Below, one piece after another: positions 53,405-61,564 of a stretch of DNA of 64,000 nt. A program made the translations under genes and the position numbers. Below the pieces are notes generated by a model. The model was not told the DNA's origin. It did no database searches and was given only the letters and a program-made list of their open reading frames with translations. Each line of letters opens with the position of its first letter. Position 1 is the first letter of the stretch. The DNA is from Pandoraea pnomenusa. GTDB taxonomy: Bacteria; Pseudomonadota; Gammaproteobacteria; Burkholderiales; Burkholderiaceae. The stretch is from positions 2,604,001 to 2,668,000 of the forward strand of contig NZ_CP009553.3 in assembly GCF_000767615.3 (NCBI RefSeq). Reading direction: 5' to 3'.

Positions 53405-54286
53405 ATGTTCATCGCCATCGCCTTCATTCTCTCGCTCGGGCTGATCATCGTCGTGGGCGTGATCGTGCGCTCGCTCACCACCCTCAGCGGCAGCGTTCCG
53501 AGCGAGGACCGTGAATTTCTCGATCCACTGTCGCGCCCACTTCGCATGCTCTGGCCGCTGGTGCGATTCGCCGAGCACCACTTCGGCAAGTACTACCCCG
53601 CGAAGCTCGTCGAGCGCACGCAGAATCAGTTGCAATTGACGGGGCGAAGCTTCCTGATGTCGGCCACGCAGTTTCTGTCGCTGTCGATCGTCGTGATGCT
53701 GATCGCGCTTGTGCTGGGCTCGCTCGTCAACCACTGGCTGGAGCTCAACACGATCCTGTTGCCGCTGGCCGCGGCCGTGCTGGGTTTCTTGCTGCCTCGG
53801 ATGTGGTTGCGCGACATTCGTGCCCGGACCGTCAAGCAAGTGACGCGTCAGTTGCCGGTCTACCTCGACTTCCTGACGCTCTCGATCGAGGCGGGCCTGA
53901 ACATCAACGGTGCCATGACGCAGGCGGTGAGCAAGGGGCCGGCCGGCGCGCTCAAGCGCGAGTTCGAGCACGTGCTGCGCGACCTGAAATCCGGTTTGAC
54001 GCGCGCCGACGCCCTGCGGCGAATGGATAACCGGTTGCAGGTCAAGGAAGTGACAAACTTCGTGGGTGCCGTGGTACAGGCCGAGCGCATGGGAGGCGGG
54101 CTCGCAACCACGCTGCGATTCCAGTCGGAGCAGCGTCGTACCGAGCGCTTCCAGCGCGCCGAGAAGCAGGCGATGGAGGCGCCGGTGAAATTGATCTTCC
54201 CGCTGGTGATCTTCATCTTTCCCGTGACGTTCATCGTGCTGGGCTTCCCGATCGTCATGAAGTTCATGCAGGAGGGCCTGTTGTGA
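53405..54286 (+). CDS. tadC: Flp pilus inner-membrane protein TadC
   Basis: This 293-residue protein has the same type II secretion F domain as TadB (LPVYLDFLTLSIEAGLNINGAMTQAV, EVTNFVGAVVQAERMGGGLATTLRFQSEQ) and a conserved C-terminal helix pair (VKLIFPLVIFIFPVTFIVLGFPI). It completes the inner-membrane platform. It overlaps the next gene by GTGA. Confidence 0.92.
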   Translation: MFIAIAFILSLGLIIVVGVIVRSLTTLSGSVPSEDREFLDPLSRPLRMLWPLVRFAEHHFGKYYPAKLVERTQNQLQLTGRSFLMSATQFLSLSIVVMLIALVLGSLVNHWLELNTILLPLAAAVLGFLLPRMWLRDIRARTVKQVTRQLPVYLDFLTLSIEAGLNINGAMTQAVSKGPAGALKREFEHVLRDLKSGLTRADALRRMDNRLQVKEVTNFVGAVVQAERMGGGLATTLRFQSEQRRTERFQRAEKQAMEAPVKLIFPLVIFIFPVTFIVLGFPIVMKFMQEGLL

Positions 54287-54636
54287 AAGCTGTCAGCCTG
54301 TATCTCGGCGCGCAACCGCTGGCGCTGGCGGCGCAACTGACGACACGGGCGCACGAGCGCATGCGGGGCTGGCTGGGCAAGCGTCACGTGGCCCCGGGCG
54401 ATGCGCTGTTGATCTCGCCATGCAACGCCGTGCACACATGCTTCATGCGAACGCCCATCGACGTGGTGTTCATCGACAGGCAAGGGCGGGTGCTGGCCGT
54501 GCACGCCAACGTGGGCGCCTGGCGCTATCGCATGCACTGGCGCGCGCGCATGGCGCTGGAGCTCGCGCCAGGGCGCAGTCGTGCGCTCGGCATCGAGCGC
54601 GGCAAGGCGCTCAGCGTGCGCCCCATCGGATCTTAA
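54283..54636 (+). CDS. DUF192 family protein
   Basis: This 117-residue protein has the DUF192 pattern (TRAHERMRGWLGKRH, ALLISPCNAVHTCFMRTPIDVVFIDRQGRVLAV). Function is unknown; members are often secreted, but no signal peptide is seen here. Start GTG 54283 overlaps the tadC stop and has GGAGG seven bases upstream. It lies within the tad operon between tadC and tadE, which I think is a recurring arrangement. Confidence 0.85.
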   Translation: MKAVSLYLGAQPLALAAQLTTRAHERMRGWLGKRHVAPGDALLISPCNAVHTCFMRTPIDVVFIDRQGRVLAVHANVGAWRYRMHWRARMALELAPGRSRALGIERGKALSVRPIGS

Positions 54637-54646
54637 GGAGAACGGA

Positions 54647-55396
54647 ATGCGAGCCAGGCGTCGGCCCAACGCGCGCAACGGCAATGCGCCCATGTCAGGC
54701 GCAACCCGCGCCCAGCGGGGACAGGCCGCCACGGAGTTCATTATCGTGGCGCCCATCGTCCTGTTGCTTTGTCTTGGATTGATACAATTTGGTCTGCTAT
54801 ATCAGGCAAAGAGTACGCTAAACTACGCGGCACTCATGGCAGCACGCGCCGGCGCCGTCAATCATGGCACCAAGAGCGCGATGCTCTCCGGGCTCGCGCG
54901 CGGACTGGCGCCGTTGTTTACCCATCAGACGGGGCTCAGCGCTCAACAGATGGCGATCCTGAGCGCGCAGACCGAGGCGCGCAACCCGGGCATTACGAAA
55001 CTGACCGTGGTCAGCCCGACGGCGGCCGCTTTCTCCGACTTTGCCCGCACGAACTATTACGCCGGCAAGACGGTTCGCGAGATTCCGAACGACACGTTGA
55101 TGTATCGGGACAACACGCCCGGCAACGGATCGCGTATCTCGATCCAGGATGCCAATCTGCTGAAGATCAGTGTGCAGTACTGCTATGAGTTGTACGTGCC
55201 GTTCATCAACCGGGTGATCTATTCGCTGGTCAACGGCACAAGCGATATTTTTTCGACCGGTTCGGTCGATGGTTCGCTCGATTTCAGTACCGACGGCAAT
55301 AGCTGTCGCGCGTATTCGGCGATCTCGGGCGGATATCGCATACCGATTCAGGCCGAAGCGGTGGTGCGCATGCAGTCGCCGTTTCGTGGAGGGTGA
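54647..55396 (+). CDS. tadE: TadE-type pseudopilin
   Basis: This 249-residue protein has a basic N-terminus, then the canonical TadE segment (RGQAATEFIIVAPIVLLLCLGLIQFGLLYQAKSTLNYAALMAARAGAV) with the Glu at +5 after the Ala-Thr pair. A ~180-residue periplasmic part follows with two Cys. TadE-type pseudopilins help initiate the pilus. TAAGGAG lies before the start. Confidence 0.87.
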   Translation: MRARRRPNARNGNAPMSGATRAQRGQAATEFIIVAPIVLLLCLGLIQFGLLYQAKSTLNYAALMAARAGAVNHGTKSAMLSGLARGLAPLFTHQTGLSAQQMAILSAQTEARNPGITKLTVVSPTAAAFSDFARTNYYAGKTVREIPNDTLMYRDNTPGNGSRISIQDANLLKISVQYCYELYVPFINRVIYSLVNGTSDIFSTGSVDGSLDFSTDGNSCRAYSAISGGYRIPIQAEAVVRMQSPFRGG

Positions 55397-55399
55397 GGG

Positions 55400-56044
55400 A
55401 TGCGGCTGCGTGAAGGATTCGTGACACATGTCGTCGTCATGCTGGTCGCCGCATACGGCTCCGGGGCGGCGACGAGCGCCGACGCGGCATCGGTCGTGTC
55501 GACGCGCAAGGAAGGCGGCGTCGAGATCATTTCCTCCCGGAGCGTGCCGACGATTGCGCCGATGCCGGTCGCGCCCGGCGTGCCCGCGTCGTCCGCCGCG
55601 GCGTCCGCATCACCGAACGTGGGGCAGCCCGCACCTGCGCAGATGGCGCCTTCCGCGACGCCGGCCGGTTCGCCGGGCACGGTGGTGACGGTCGAGCCCG
55701 ACGCGGCGATACCCGAGGGGCGCGAGGCGATGAAGGGCCTGAAGGCAACGAAGCCCTCAGGGCCGAAGACCCGCATCGACGAGACCGCGATTCGTGGCGA
55801 CCACCGGTTGCGTGCCAATCTGCTCACGCGCAACGGCACGCCCAACGAGGAGGCGGACAACGAAGCGCACCGGCTGGTGCGGGAGCATCGCGCGAAGGTC
55901 GAGGCCGACCTCAAGGCGACGCTCATGGCATATGACGAAGGCAAGCGCAACGGCGCCAGCCGTGAGAAGTTGAACAAGTTACAGGAACGTATTCGCGCGG
56001 ATCTGGATCTCGTGTCCACGTTGTCCCGCGCGGAACAAAACTAG
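55400..56044 (+). CDS. Secreted protein of the tad locus, unknown function
   Basis: This 214-residue protein has a signal-like N-terminus (THVVVMLVAAYGSGAATSADAA). A Pro/Ala/Ser-rich disordered middle (about 45-105) and a charged helical C-terminal part (HRLVREHRAKVEADLKATLMAYDEGKRNGASREKLNKLQERIRADL) follow; the latter is a likely coiled coil. No family recognised. It lies three bases after the tadE gene, so it is cotranscribed. Confidence 0.65.
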   Translation: MRLREGFVTHVVVMLVAAYGSGAATSADAASVVSTRKEGGVEIISSRSVPTIAPMPVAPGVPASSAAASASPNVGQPAPAQMAPSATPAGSPGTVVTVEPDAAIPEGREAMKGLKATKPSGPKTRIDETAIRGDHRLRANLLTRNGTPNEEADNEAHRLVREHRAKVEADLKATLMAYDEGKRNGASREKLNKLQERIRADLDLVSTLSRAEQN

Positions 56045-56060
56045 GAGCCAGTCTGCAGTG

Positions 56061-57476
56061 ATGCATTCGAATTCCCGCCCGGCGCGCAAAGCGCTCGCAT
56101 GCACGATCCTCGCGCTGGGATGCGCGCTGGCGCTCGCCGGTTGCCACAAGAAAGCGCCCGAGAAAACCTCGGAGCCGTCACTCGATTCGAACGCCGCCTC
56201 CGCGCCGGCCTCGCCGCAGTCCAGCGCATCGAGTGCGCTGGGTGCCACGCCTGCCGCGGCGGCGCCGGCCACGCGTGAGGCCGGCGATGTCAATGTCGCA
56301 TCGCTGCCTCAGGGCGCCTTCGCGCTGAACCAGAAAAGCGACGACGACGCCTGGTTCCGTCTGCTCAATGACGTCCCCGATTCGACCGGCATTCAGGACA
56401 GCCGGAATCCGTACACGATCTCGATCGCGCTGCCCGGCAACGCCACCATTCACGCCTTTCGCTTCGTGGCGAGCAATCAGGTCAAGGTCACGCCGAACCA
56501 CCTGAAGGTCGAGACGTCGGGGGCCTCGGCCGACGGCCCGTGGACCGTTGCATATGATCAGGATGTGCCGGGCGCTGCCGATATCGCGCCGGGCAAGGTC
56601 ATCGAGGCGGAGATGGCGGCGCCCGTCACGGCCCGCTGGCTGCGTTTGACGCTGTCGTCGCCGCCGGGGGCCGCGCCCTATGGCATCGGCCTCACGCAGT
56701 TCGCCGCACTCGGAAAGTTCGACAATGCCGAAGCCTCGGTGCGCAATGTCGCCGGGCTATATCACTTTCCGCTGAATTTCGGCTCTGACGGTTACGTGCT
56801 GCTCAAGCAACAAGGCGCCGGTATCGACGGCTGCTATTTCGAAGCCGTGCGCGGCGGCGGCAACGGCGTGCGCATCGGCAAGCTGCTGGGTACGATCTCC
56901 GGCGGCATCGAGCACGGCGGCGTGCTGCGCTTTACCCGGACCGAAGCCGACAGCAACACGGTCACGCCGGGCATCATGACGTTCGAGCCCAATGGCAAGC
57001 ACGTCTATACGGCGCTCATGCTGGGCGACACGCGGGACTTCGATCACGTCAAGGAAGTCGGTGGCAATCGCATCGGCGACAGCGCGCTGGAGTGCAAGGT
57101 CGGCAATGCGTCGCCCGCCGAAGCGCAGCTCGAGAAGACGGGCAAGCTGGCGCTCTACGGCGTGAACTTCGATCTCGACAAGGCGACCTTGCGTGCCGAT
57201 GCGAAGCCGGTGCTCGACAATGTGGCCGGCATTCTCAAGGCACACCCGGACTGGAAGATCGAGATCGGCGGCCATACCGACTCGACCGGTTCATCGGGAC
57301 ACAATCAGACGCTCTCGACGCAACGCGCCGAGGCCGTGCAGCAATACCTGACGGCGGCGGGCGTGAAGGCCGATGGATTGAGTGCGAAGGGGTACGGCGA
57401 CACGCGCCCGATGGCACCGAACAGCAGTGAGCTCGGCCGGTCCCAGAACCGTCGCGTGGAACTGGTTCGGCAATGA
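56061..57476 (+). CDS. OmpA-family lipoprotein of the tad locus
   Basis: This 471-residue protein has a lipobox LAGC at about residues 26-29 and so should be lipidated. A middle domain of ~250 residues (discoidin-like, FRFVASNQVKVTPNHLKVE) and a C-terminal OmpA domain follow (YGVNFDLDKATLRADAKPVLDNVAGIL, IGGHTDSTGSSGHNQTLSTQRAEAVQQYL, GYGDTRPMAPN, NRRVEL) that binds peptidoglycan. It may anchor the pilus secretin to the wall. GTG 56058 is the alternative start. It overlaps the next gene by ATGA. Confidence 0.85.
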   Translation: MHSNSRPARKALACTILALGCALALAGCHKKAPEKTSEPSLDSNAASAPASPQSSASSALGATPAAAAPATREAGDVNVASLPQGAFALNQKSDDDAWFRLLNDVPDSTGIQDSRNPYTISIALPGNATIHAFRFVASNQVKVTPNHLKVETSGASADGPWTVAYDQDVPGAADIAPGKVIEAEMAAPVTARWLRLTLSSPPGAAPYGIGLTQFAALGKFDNAEASVRNVAGLYHFPLNFGSDGYVLLKQQGAGIDGCYFEAVRGGGNGVRIGKLLGTISGGIEHGGVLRFTRTEADSNTVTPGIMTFEPNGKHVYTALMLGDTRDFDHVKEVGGNRIGDSALECKVGNASPAEAQLEKTGKLALYGVNFDLDKATLRADAKPVLDNVAGILKAHPDWKIEIGGHTDSTGSSGHNQTLSTQRAEAVQQYLTAAGVKADGLSAKGYGDTRPMAPNSSELGRSQNRRVELVRQ

Positions 57477-58318
57477 GGCGAGATAACCCGCGACGTTGGC
57501 ACGATGCTCTGCGGATGGCGGGCGTGGCCTGGCTGCTCTCGCTCCCGGCATTGGCAACCGCGGGAGGGGTCGTTTATATTGTCGGCGGTTCGGGCGCAGG
57601 CGCGGGGGCGCCAGCCCGGAACGTGACGAAAGCCGTAACGGCGAGCGGCATGGCCGGAACTGCCACGCCTGCGGGAAGGGCACGCGGGGTACTCTTGAGC
57701 GGTGCGGCATTGCAAACCGGATCTTCGGCGTCGAACGGCATCTTCGTTGCGCCGTCTTCCGCGCGCAATGCCTGCGAGGGTTGCGATTACCGTGCGTTTT
57801 CCGCATTGATCGGCGCGGCCGCCAACGCAACGCGCATCGATCCCGCGCTGGTCGCGGCGGTGATCGACGTGGAATCGGGTTTCGATCGTTCCGCGCGCTC
57901 GCATGCCGGTGCCGGCGGGTTGATGCAACTCATGCCGGGCACCGCAACGAGCCTCGGGGTGGCGGATGTCACGGACCCGATGCAGAACGTGGTGGGCGGC
58001 ACGCGGTATCTTGCCCAGTTGCTCGACCGGTTCGGTGGCAACGTACCTTATGCGTTGGCGGCGTACAACGCCGGGCAGGGGGCGGTGATCCGCCACGGCG
58101 GCATTCCGCCTTACGCCGAAACTCGGGCGTACGTCCCGAAGGTGCTGGCGCGCTACCAGCATTACACCCGTTTGAACGCGGAAGGTAGCACGGAGATGCC
58201 CCGTGCGCAGAACGCAATGAGAGCGCCGACAAGTGCGCTCCGTAAATTCCAACCAGATGACGGATCGGCTTTCCGGGGTGAACGAGCGCACGCGCAATTG
58301 ATCGATTACCGCCGCTGA
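57473..58318 (+). CDS. Lytic transglycosylase (SLT domain)
   Basis: This 281-residue protein has a signal peptide. From about residue 105 an SLT domain follows with catalytic Glu134 in DVESGFD, then AGAGGLMQLMPGTATSLGV, GGTRYLAQLLDRFGGNVPYALAAYNAGQGAVIRHGGIPPYAETRAYVPKVL. It cuts peptidoglycan to open a passage for the pilus. It overlaps the OmpA lipoprotein gene by ATGA. Confidence 0.92.
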   Translation: MRRDNPRRWHDALRMAGVAWLLSLPALATAGGVVYIVGGSGAGAGAPARNVTKAVTASGMAGTATPAGRARGVLLSGAALQTGSSASNGIFVAPSSARNACEGCDYRAFSALIGAAANATRIDPALVAAVIDVESGFDRSARSHAGAGGLMQLMPGTATSLGVADVTDPMQNVVGGTRYLAQLLDRFGGNVPYALAAYNAGQGAVIRHGGIPPYAETRAYVPKVLARYQHYTRLNAEGSTEMPRAQNAMRAPTSALRKFQPDDGSAFRGERAHAQLIDYRR

Positions 58319-58382
58319 CGCAACGCGCCGGCGGCGTAACGAAATTTGCCGTGCATGCCCACCATTTTGGAGAACGTTCGAC

Positions 58383-59174
58383 ATGAGTTCGACAACCCGT
58401 CTTCGACGCAAGGCACTACTGGGCCTCTGTCTCGGCACGCTCGCATCGGCCGCCTGGGCAGGCGCATGCGACGCCCCATGGATGCATGAGGGTGGCGGCT
58501 TCACGCTCAGCGCGCAACCCGGCGCGCGCGCCACGCGCACCACGCGCACCACGCGCTTCACGCTCACTCAATTCAAGAAGGACAACGGCGACCGATGCAG
58601 CGGCAAGCTCACGGCGCGCACTTCGATGACCGTGGGCGGGCGCAACTTCGACAGCGAAAGCGCAGTCGATCTGAGCATCGACCACGGCAAGGTCCAGGCG
58701 CGCGGCACGACGGGCAGCAAGCTCCCGGGCGACAAGCACGGCAAGGGGGTGGACTCGCTGGCCGGATCGACGTCCGTCGAAGGCAGCGGGCTGATGAACT
58801 ACATCGGCCAGGTCTCCGCGCCCGGCCAGCGCCTGCCTGCCATGAAGATGACGCACAACATCAACGCGCAGATGGCCGCCATGGGCGCCAACATGGGCCA
58901 GGTGCGCATCCCGCAAATGACCACGCAGACCTCGGAACGCTCGGTAGGTGCCTCCGAAACGCTTCAGACGGCGGGCGGGCGCCTGTCGTGCTGGCCGATC
59001 AGCTATGAGCGGTCGACTGACACCGGCAACGTTCAAATGCCCGGCATGACGCGCCGGGGCAACACCACGACACGTATCGTCGACCATTTCTGTCCCGCGA
59101 CGGGACTGGTGATGCGCCAGGACATCGAGCAGGGCGGCGAACGCTCGTCGCTGGTCGTCACCGATATTCACTAA
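58383..59174 (+). CDS. DUF3617-like secreted protein
   Basis: This 263-residue protein has a signal peptide (LLGLCLGTLASAAWA). The mature part has the feel of DUF3617 (GKLTARTSMTVGG, SVEGSGLMNYIGQ, CWPISYERSTDTG). Its function is unknown. A short Thr/Arg repeat (ATRTTRTTRF) reflects three 9-base units in the DNA at 58532-58558. It lies at the end of the tad locus. Confidence 0.65.
   Translation: MSSTTRLRRKALLGLCLGTLASAAWAGACDAPWMHEGGGFTLSAQPGARATRTTRTTRFTLTQFKKDNGDRCSGKLTARTSMTVGGRNFDSESAVDLSIDHGKVQARGTTGSKLPGDKHGKGVDSLAGSTSVEGSGLMNYIGQVSAPGQRLPAMKMTHNINAQMAAMGANMGQVRIPQMTTQTSERSVGASETLQTAGGRLSCWPISYERSTDTGNVQMPGMTRRGNTTTRIVDHFCPATGLVMRQDIEQGGERSSLVVTDIH
58532..58558 (+). repeat. Three 9-bp tandem units
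   Basis: CACGCGCAC twice followed by CACGCGCTT, inside the DUF3617-like gene, coding the Thr-Arg repeat. In frame, so copy-number change would not shift the frame. Confidence 0.6.
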
Positions 59175-59190
59175 CCCACGACGGAGTCTC

Positions 59191-59571
59191 ATGACGATGA
59201 TGCAAAAGACGACCGCGCGCGCATGGCTCGCAGCGGCGGCCTCTGCCCTGGCAATGGCGGCACAGATGGCGCACGCGCAAACCGCGGAACAGACGAAAAA
59301 GCTGGTCGCGACGGGCGTACAATTCGCGGCGAGCGACGCGCACGTATCGATGGCGCTTTGCGGCGCCGATGCCAAACGCGTTGAGGAAATGAAGGCGAAT
59401 GCCAAGCGCGAATTCGCCGACGACCCGAATTTCGAAGCCGACTGGGCTCGCGGCTGGCAAGCGGCTCAGCGTACGATCACGGGAGCCAACGAAGTCAAGG
59501 CCAAGAACCCGTCGGAGTACGCCAGTACGCGTGAGGACATCTGTCGCGACGCGATGGCACCCAAGTCCTGA
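59191..59571 (+). CDS. Small secreted protein of unknown function
   Basis: This 126-residue protein has a signal peptide ending in AQMAHA. The mature part is helical with two Cys (MALCGADAKRV, REDICRDAM). It resembles no family I know. GGAG precedes the start. It ends the tad set, 37 bases from the convergent peptidase gene. Confidence 0.65.
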   Translation: MTMMQKTTARAWLAAAASALAMAAQMAHAQTAEQTKKLVATGVQFAASDAHVSMALCGADAKRVEEMKANAKREFADDPNFEADWARGWQAAQRTITGANEVKAKNPSEYASTREDICRDAMAPKS

Positions 59572-59608
59572 GACGGAGGTCGGCGCGGTCGCGCATCGCG
59601 AGCGCGCG

Positions 59609-60355
59609 TCAGACGACGGGCAGCGCCAGCGGCCCGACAAGCAGCGAGACCACGCCGGCGATGGCAAGAAATGGACCGAAGGGGAAGGGATTCTCCCGGT
59701 CCATTTTTTTGAGCGCGATCAGGGCGAGGGTCGTGACTGCCGCGACGACCGACGAAACCAGGATCATCTCCAGCAGATGGCCGGTACCAAGCCAGGCGCC
59801 CAGCGCCGCGAGCAGCTTGAAGTCGCCGAATCCCATGCCTTCCTTTCGTGCCAGCAGGCGAAACGCCCAGTACAGGACCCAGAGCACGCCGTAACCCGCT
59901 GCCGCGCCGAGCACGGCCGATGCGAGCGGAGCGAACGTGCCTTGCACGTTGACGAGCAGGCCTGCCCAGAGCAATGGCAATGTCAACACGTCTGGGAGCA
60001 ACTGGTGCTCCAGATCGATCATGGCCAGTGCCACGAGCAGGACACATAATCCCGCCGCCGCCGCCCCCTTGAAGTTGATACCGAATACCGCCAACGACGC
60101 GCCAATCAGAGCGATGCACATCACGATCACCCACCAGAGCCTCGCAGTGCCCAGCGAGGCGCGCAGCGTGATCGGCGGCGCCGGAGCGAGCACCGGTGTC
60201 TGCACCGACGTGTGCCCGAAAGTGCCGAGGTAGTCCTCAACGTCCGCGTGAAGGCGTCGCTCGACGGCCCAGGGAACGTGACGAATGAGCGCGTCGGCGC
60301 TCAGACCGGCCACCAGGCCGGTTGGAATGGCGATGAAGGGGATCGAAAATTCCAC
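59609..60355 (-). CDS. A24 prepilin peptidase, PilD/TadV type
   Basis: This 248-residue integral membrane aspartic protease should cut the leader of the Flp pilins. The two catalytic Asp lie in ALAMIDLEHQLLPD and the GMGFGDFKLL motif (GxGD). The N-terminal half has the length of PilD's methyltransferase part but lacks its four-Cys zinc motif, so methylation is doubtful. The start is unclear: GTG 60355 begins the first hydrophobic segment, while TTG 60439 overlaps the osmC stop (TTGA). Neither has a good ribosome site. Confidence 0.82.
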   Translation of the reverse strand: MEFSIPFIAIPTGLVAGLSADALIRHVPWAVERRLHADVEDYLGTFGHTSVQTPVLAPAPPITLRASLGTARLWWVIVMCIALIGASLAVFGINFKGAAAAGLCVLLVALAMIDLEHQLLPDVLTLPLLWAGLLVNVQGTFAPLASAVLGAAAGYGVLWVLYWAFRLLARKEGMGFGDFKLLAALGAWLGTGHLLEMILVSSVVAAVTTLALIALKKMDRENPFPFGPFLAIAGVVSLLVGPLALPVV

Positions 60356-60435
60356 GCGAGCGTGTCTGCGATTGAGTGAATGGGGGGGAGGAGCACGCCT
60401 GGCATCGAGATCCGCGGGGGCGCAATGTGCCGTGT

Positions 60436-60816
60436 TCAAGCCAAATGCGTGTCGATCGGAATACCGGACTTCAACGTGAGCGTCACGGGCGTGCGCTCTG
60501 CAATCTCGGCCAGGCGTGCCTTGCCGGCGTCGTCCAGCCCTTCGATCGCCAGTGTGCGCTCGATTCGACGCTCGTCGCCGCCGACGATGCGTAACGACAC
60601 GTCAAGCGACGTCAACGGCCAGCCTTTACGCTGCGCATACATCTTGAGCGTGATCGCGGTGCAGGCGCCGAGGCTGGCAAGCAGCAGGTCGTACGGTGCA
60701 GGACCGACGCCCTGGCCACCGAGTGCCGGTGGCTCGTCGGCCGTCAGGGAATGACCACCGACGACGATGTCGGTGCGGTATGGCGTCGATCCGATGTGGG
60801 CAGTGCCGTGCGTCAT
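60436..60816 (-). CDS. OsmC/Ohr family peroxide-detoxifying protein
   Basis: This 126-residue protein has the OsmC fold (VVGGHSLTADEPPALGG, PAPYDLLLASLGACTAITLKMYAQRKGWPL). The first family Cys (LGACTAIT) is present; the second is absent, as in the YhfA-like subgroup. It may detoxify organic peroxides or serve a different thiol role. The stop overlaps an alternative start of the peptidase gene. Confidence 0.85.
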   Translation of the reverse strand: MTHGTAHIGSTPYRTDIVVGGHSLTADEPPALGGQGVGPAPYDLLLASLGACTAITLKMYAQRKGWPLTSLDVSLRIVGGDERRIERTLAIEGLDDAGKARLAEIAERTPVTLTLKSGIPIDTHLA

Positions 60817-61071
60817 GGGGTGGGTTTCCTTGGGCGGAGAGAGCGGGAGAATCCGAGACCGTATGCGACATTGTAAGAGCCGTCGCACGAATCATCGCAG
60901 AAGTAATCATCTGAAATCTACCTGCCCCCGCCCGTTACGGATCGTTACCCGATTTCCCTGGCTTCGCGCAAGCCGATTTCCTATAGTCTCGACAGTGGCA
61001 GCCAGCGTTTTCCGGCGCTGCCGTGCGGCCCCGAAGGGGCATACGATTCCCCACTTGCAGGAAGGTGTTCC

Positions 61072-61461
61072 ATGGATGTTCAGCAACTTGTTTCCGAATT
61101 TCTGGCCTCGGAGCATGGCGATCAGGCGACCCAGGCGCTTGCGGCCCAGGGCATTAGCGGCGATGACGCCCAGCAGATGTTGAGCGAGGCGACGCAAGCC
61201 GCTCACGCCAATGCGGAAGAGCAGGGGGCGGGCCTGATGGGCGAGCATGCCGGAAAGAGTTTCTTCGCCGCGTTCGCCGCCGGTCTCGTGCGTGGTGACG
61301 GCTTCCTCAAGTCGCTGGGGGAAGGCGGCGAAGGCGTGTTGACGGGCCGCGTTGCCGAGTCGCTTGCCGCCCGCATGGGGATCGACCCGGCGACGGCATC
61401 CACTGTCGCCGCGGCGGCCACCCCCTATATCGTGTCGTTCCTCAAGGAGAAGTTCGCCTGA
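61072..61461 (+). CDS. Small conserved protein, unknown function
   Basis: This 129-residue protein has no signal peptide. It is Ala/Gly/Glu-rich with helical segments and an amphipathic end (TVAAAATPYIVSFLKEKF). GAAGG lies upstream of the start and a strong terminator 48 bases after the stop, so it is a monocistronic gene. No family is recognised. Confidence 0.7.
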   Translation: MDVQQLVSEFLASEHGDQATQALAAQGISGDDAQQMLSEATQAAHANAEEQGAGLMGEHAGKSFFAAFAAGLVRGDGFLKSLGEGGEGVLTGRVAESLAARMGIDPATASTVAAAATPYIVSFLKEKFA

Positions 61462-61508
61462 GCCGAACATCGGCTAGCGCTCTCGGCGTCATCCGGGAGC
61501 ATGATGCA

Positions 61509-61545
61509 AAAAGGGCTGCCATATGTCGCCATATGCAGCCCTTTT
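61509..61545. terminator. Strong two-way terminator
   Basis: AAAAGGGCTG and CAGCCCTTTT form a 10-bp stem with T/A runs at both ends; inside it CATATG pairs with a second CATATG across a 4-base TCGC loop, with one bulged base. It stands between two convergent genes and should work in both directions. Confidence 0.9.
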
Positions 61546-61564
61546 CGCATGCCCCCGGCTCTGC

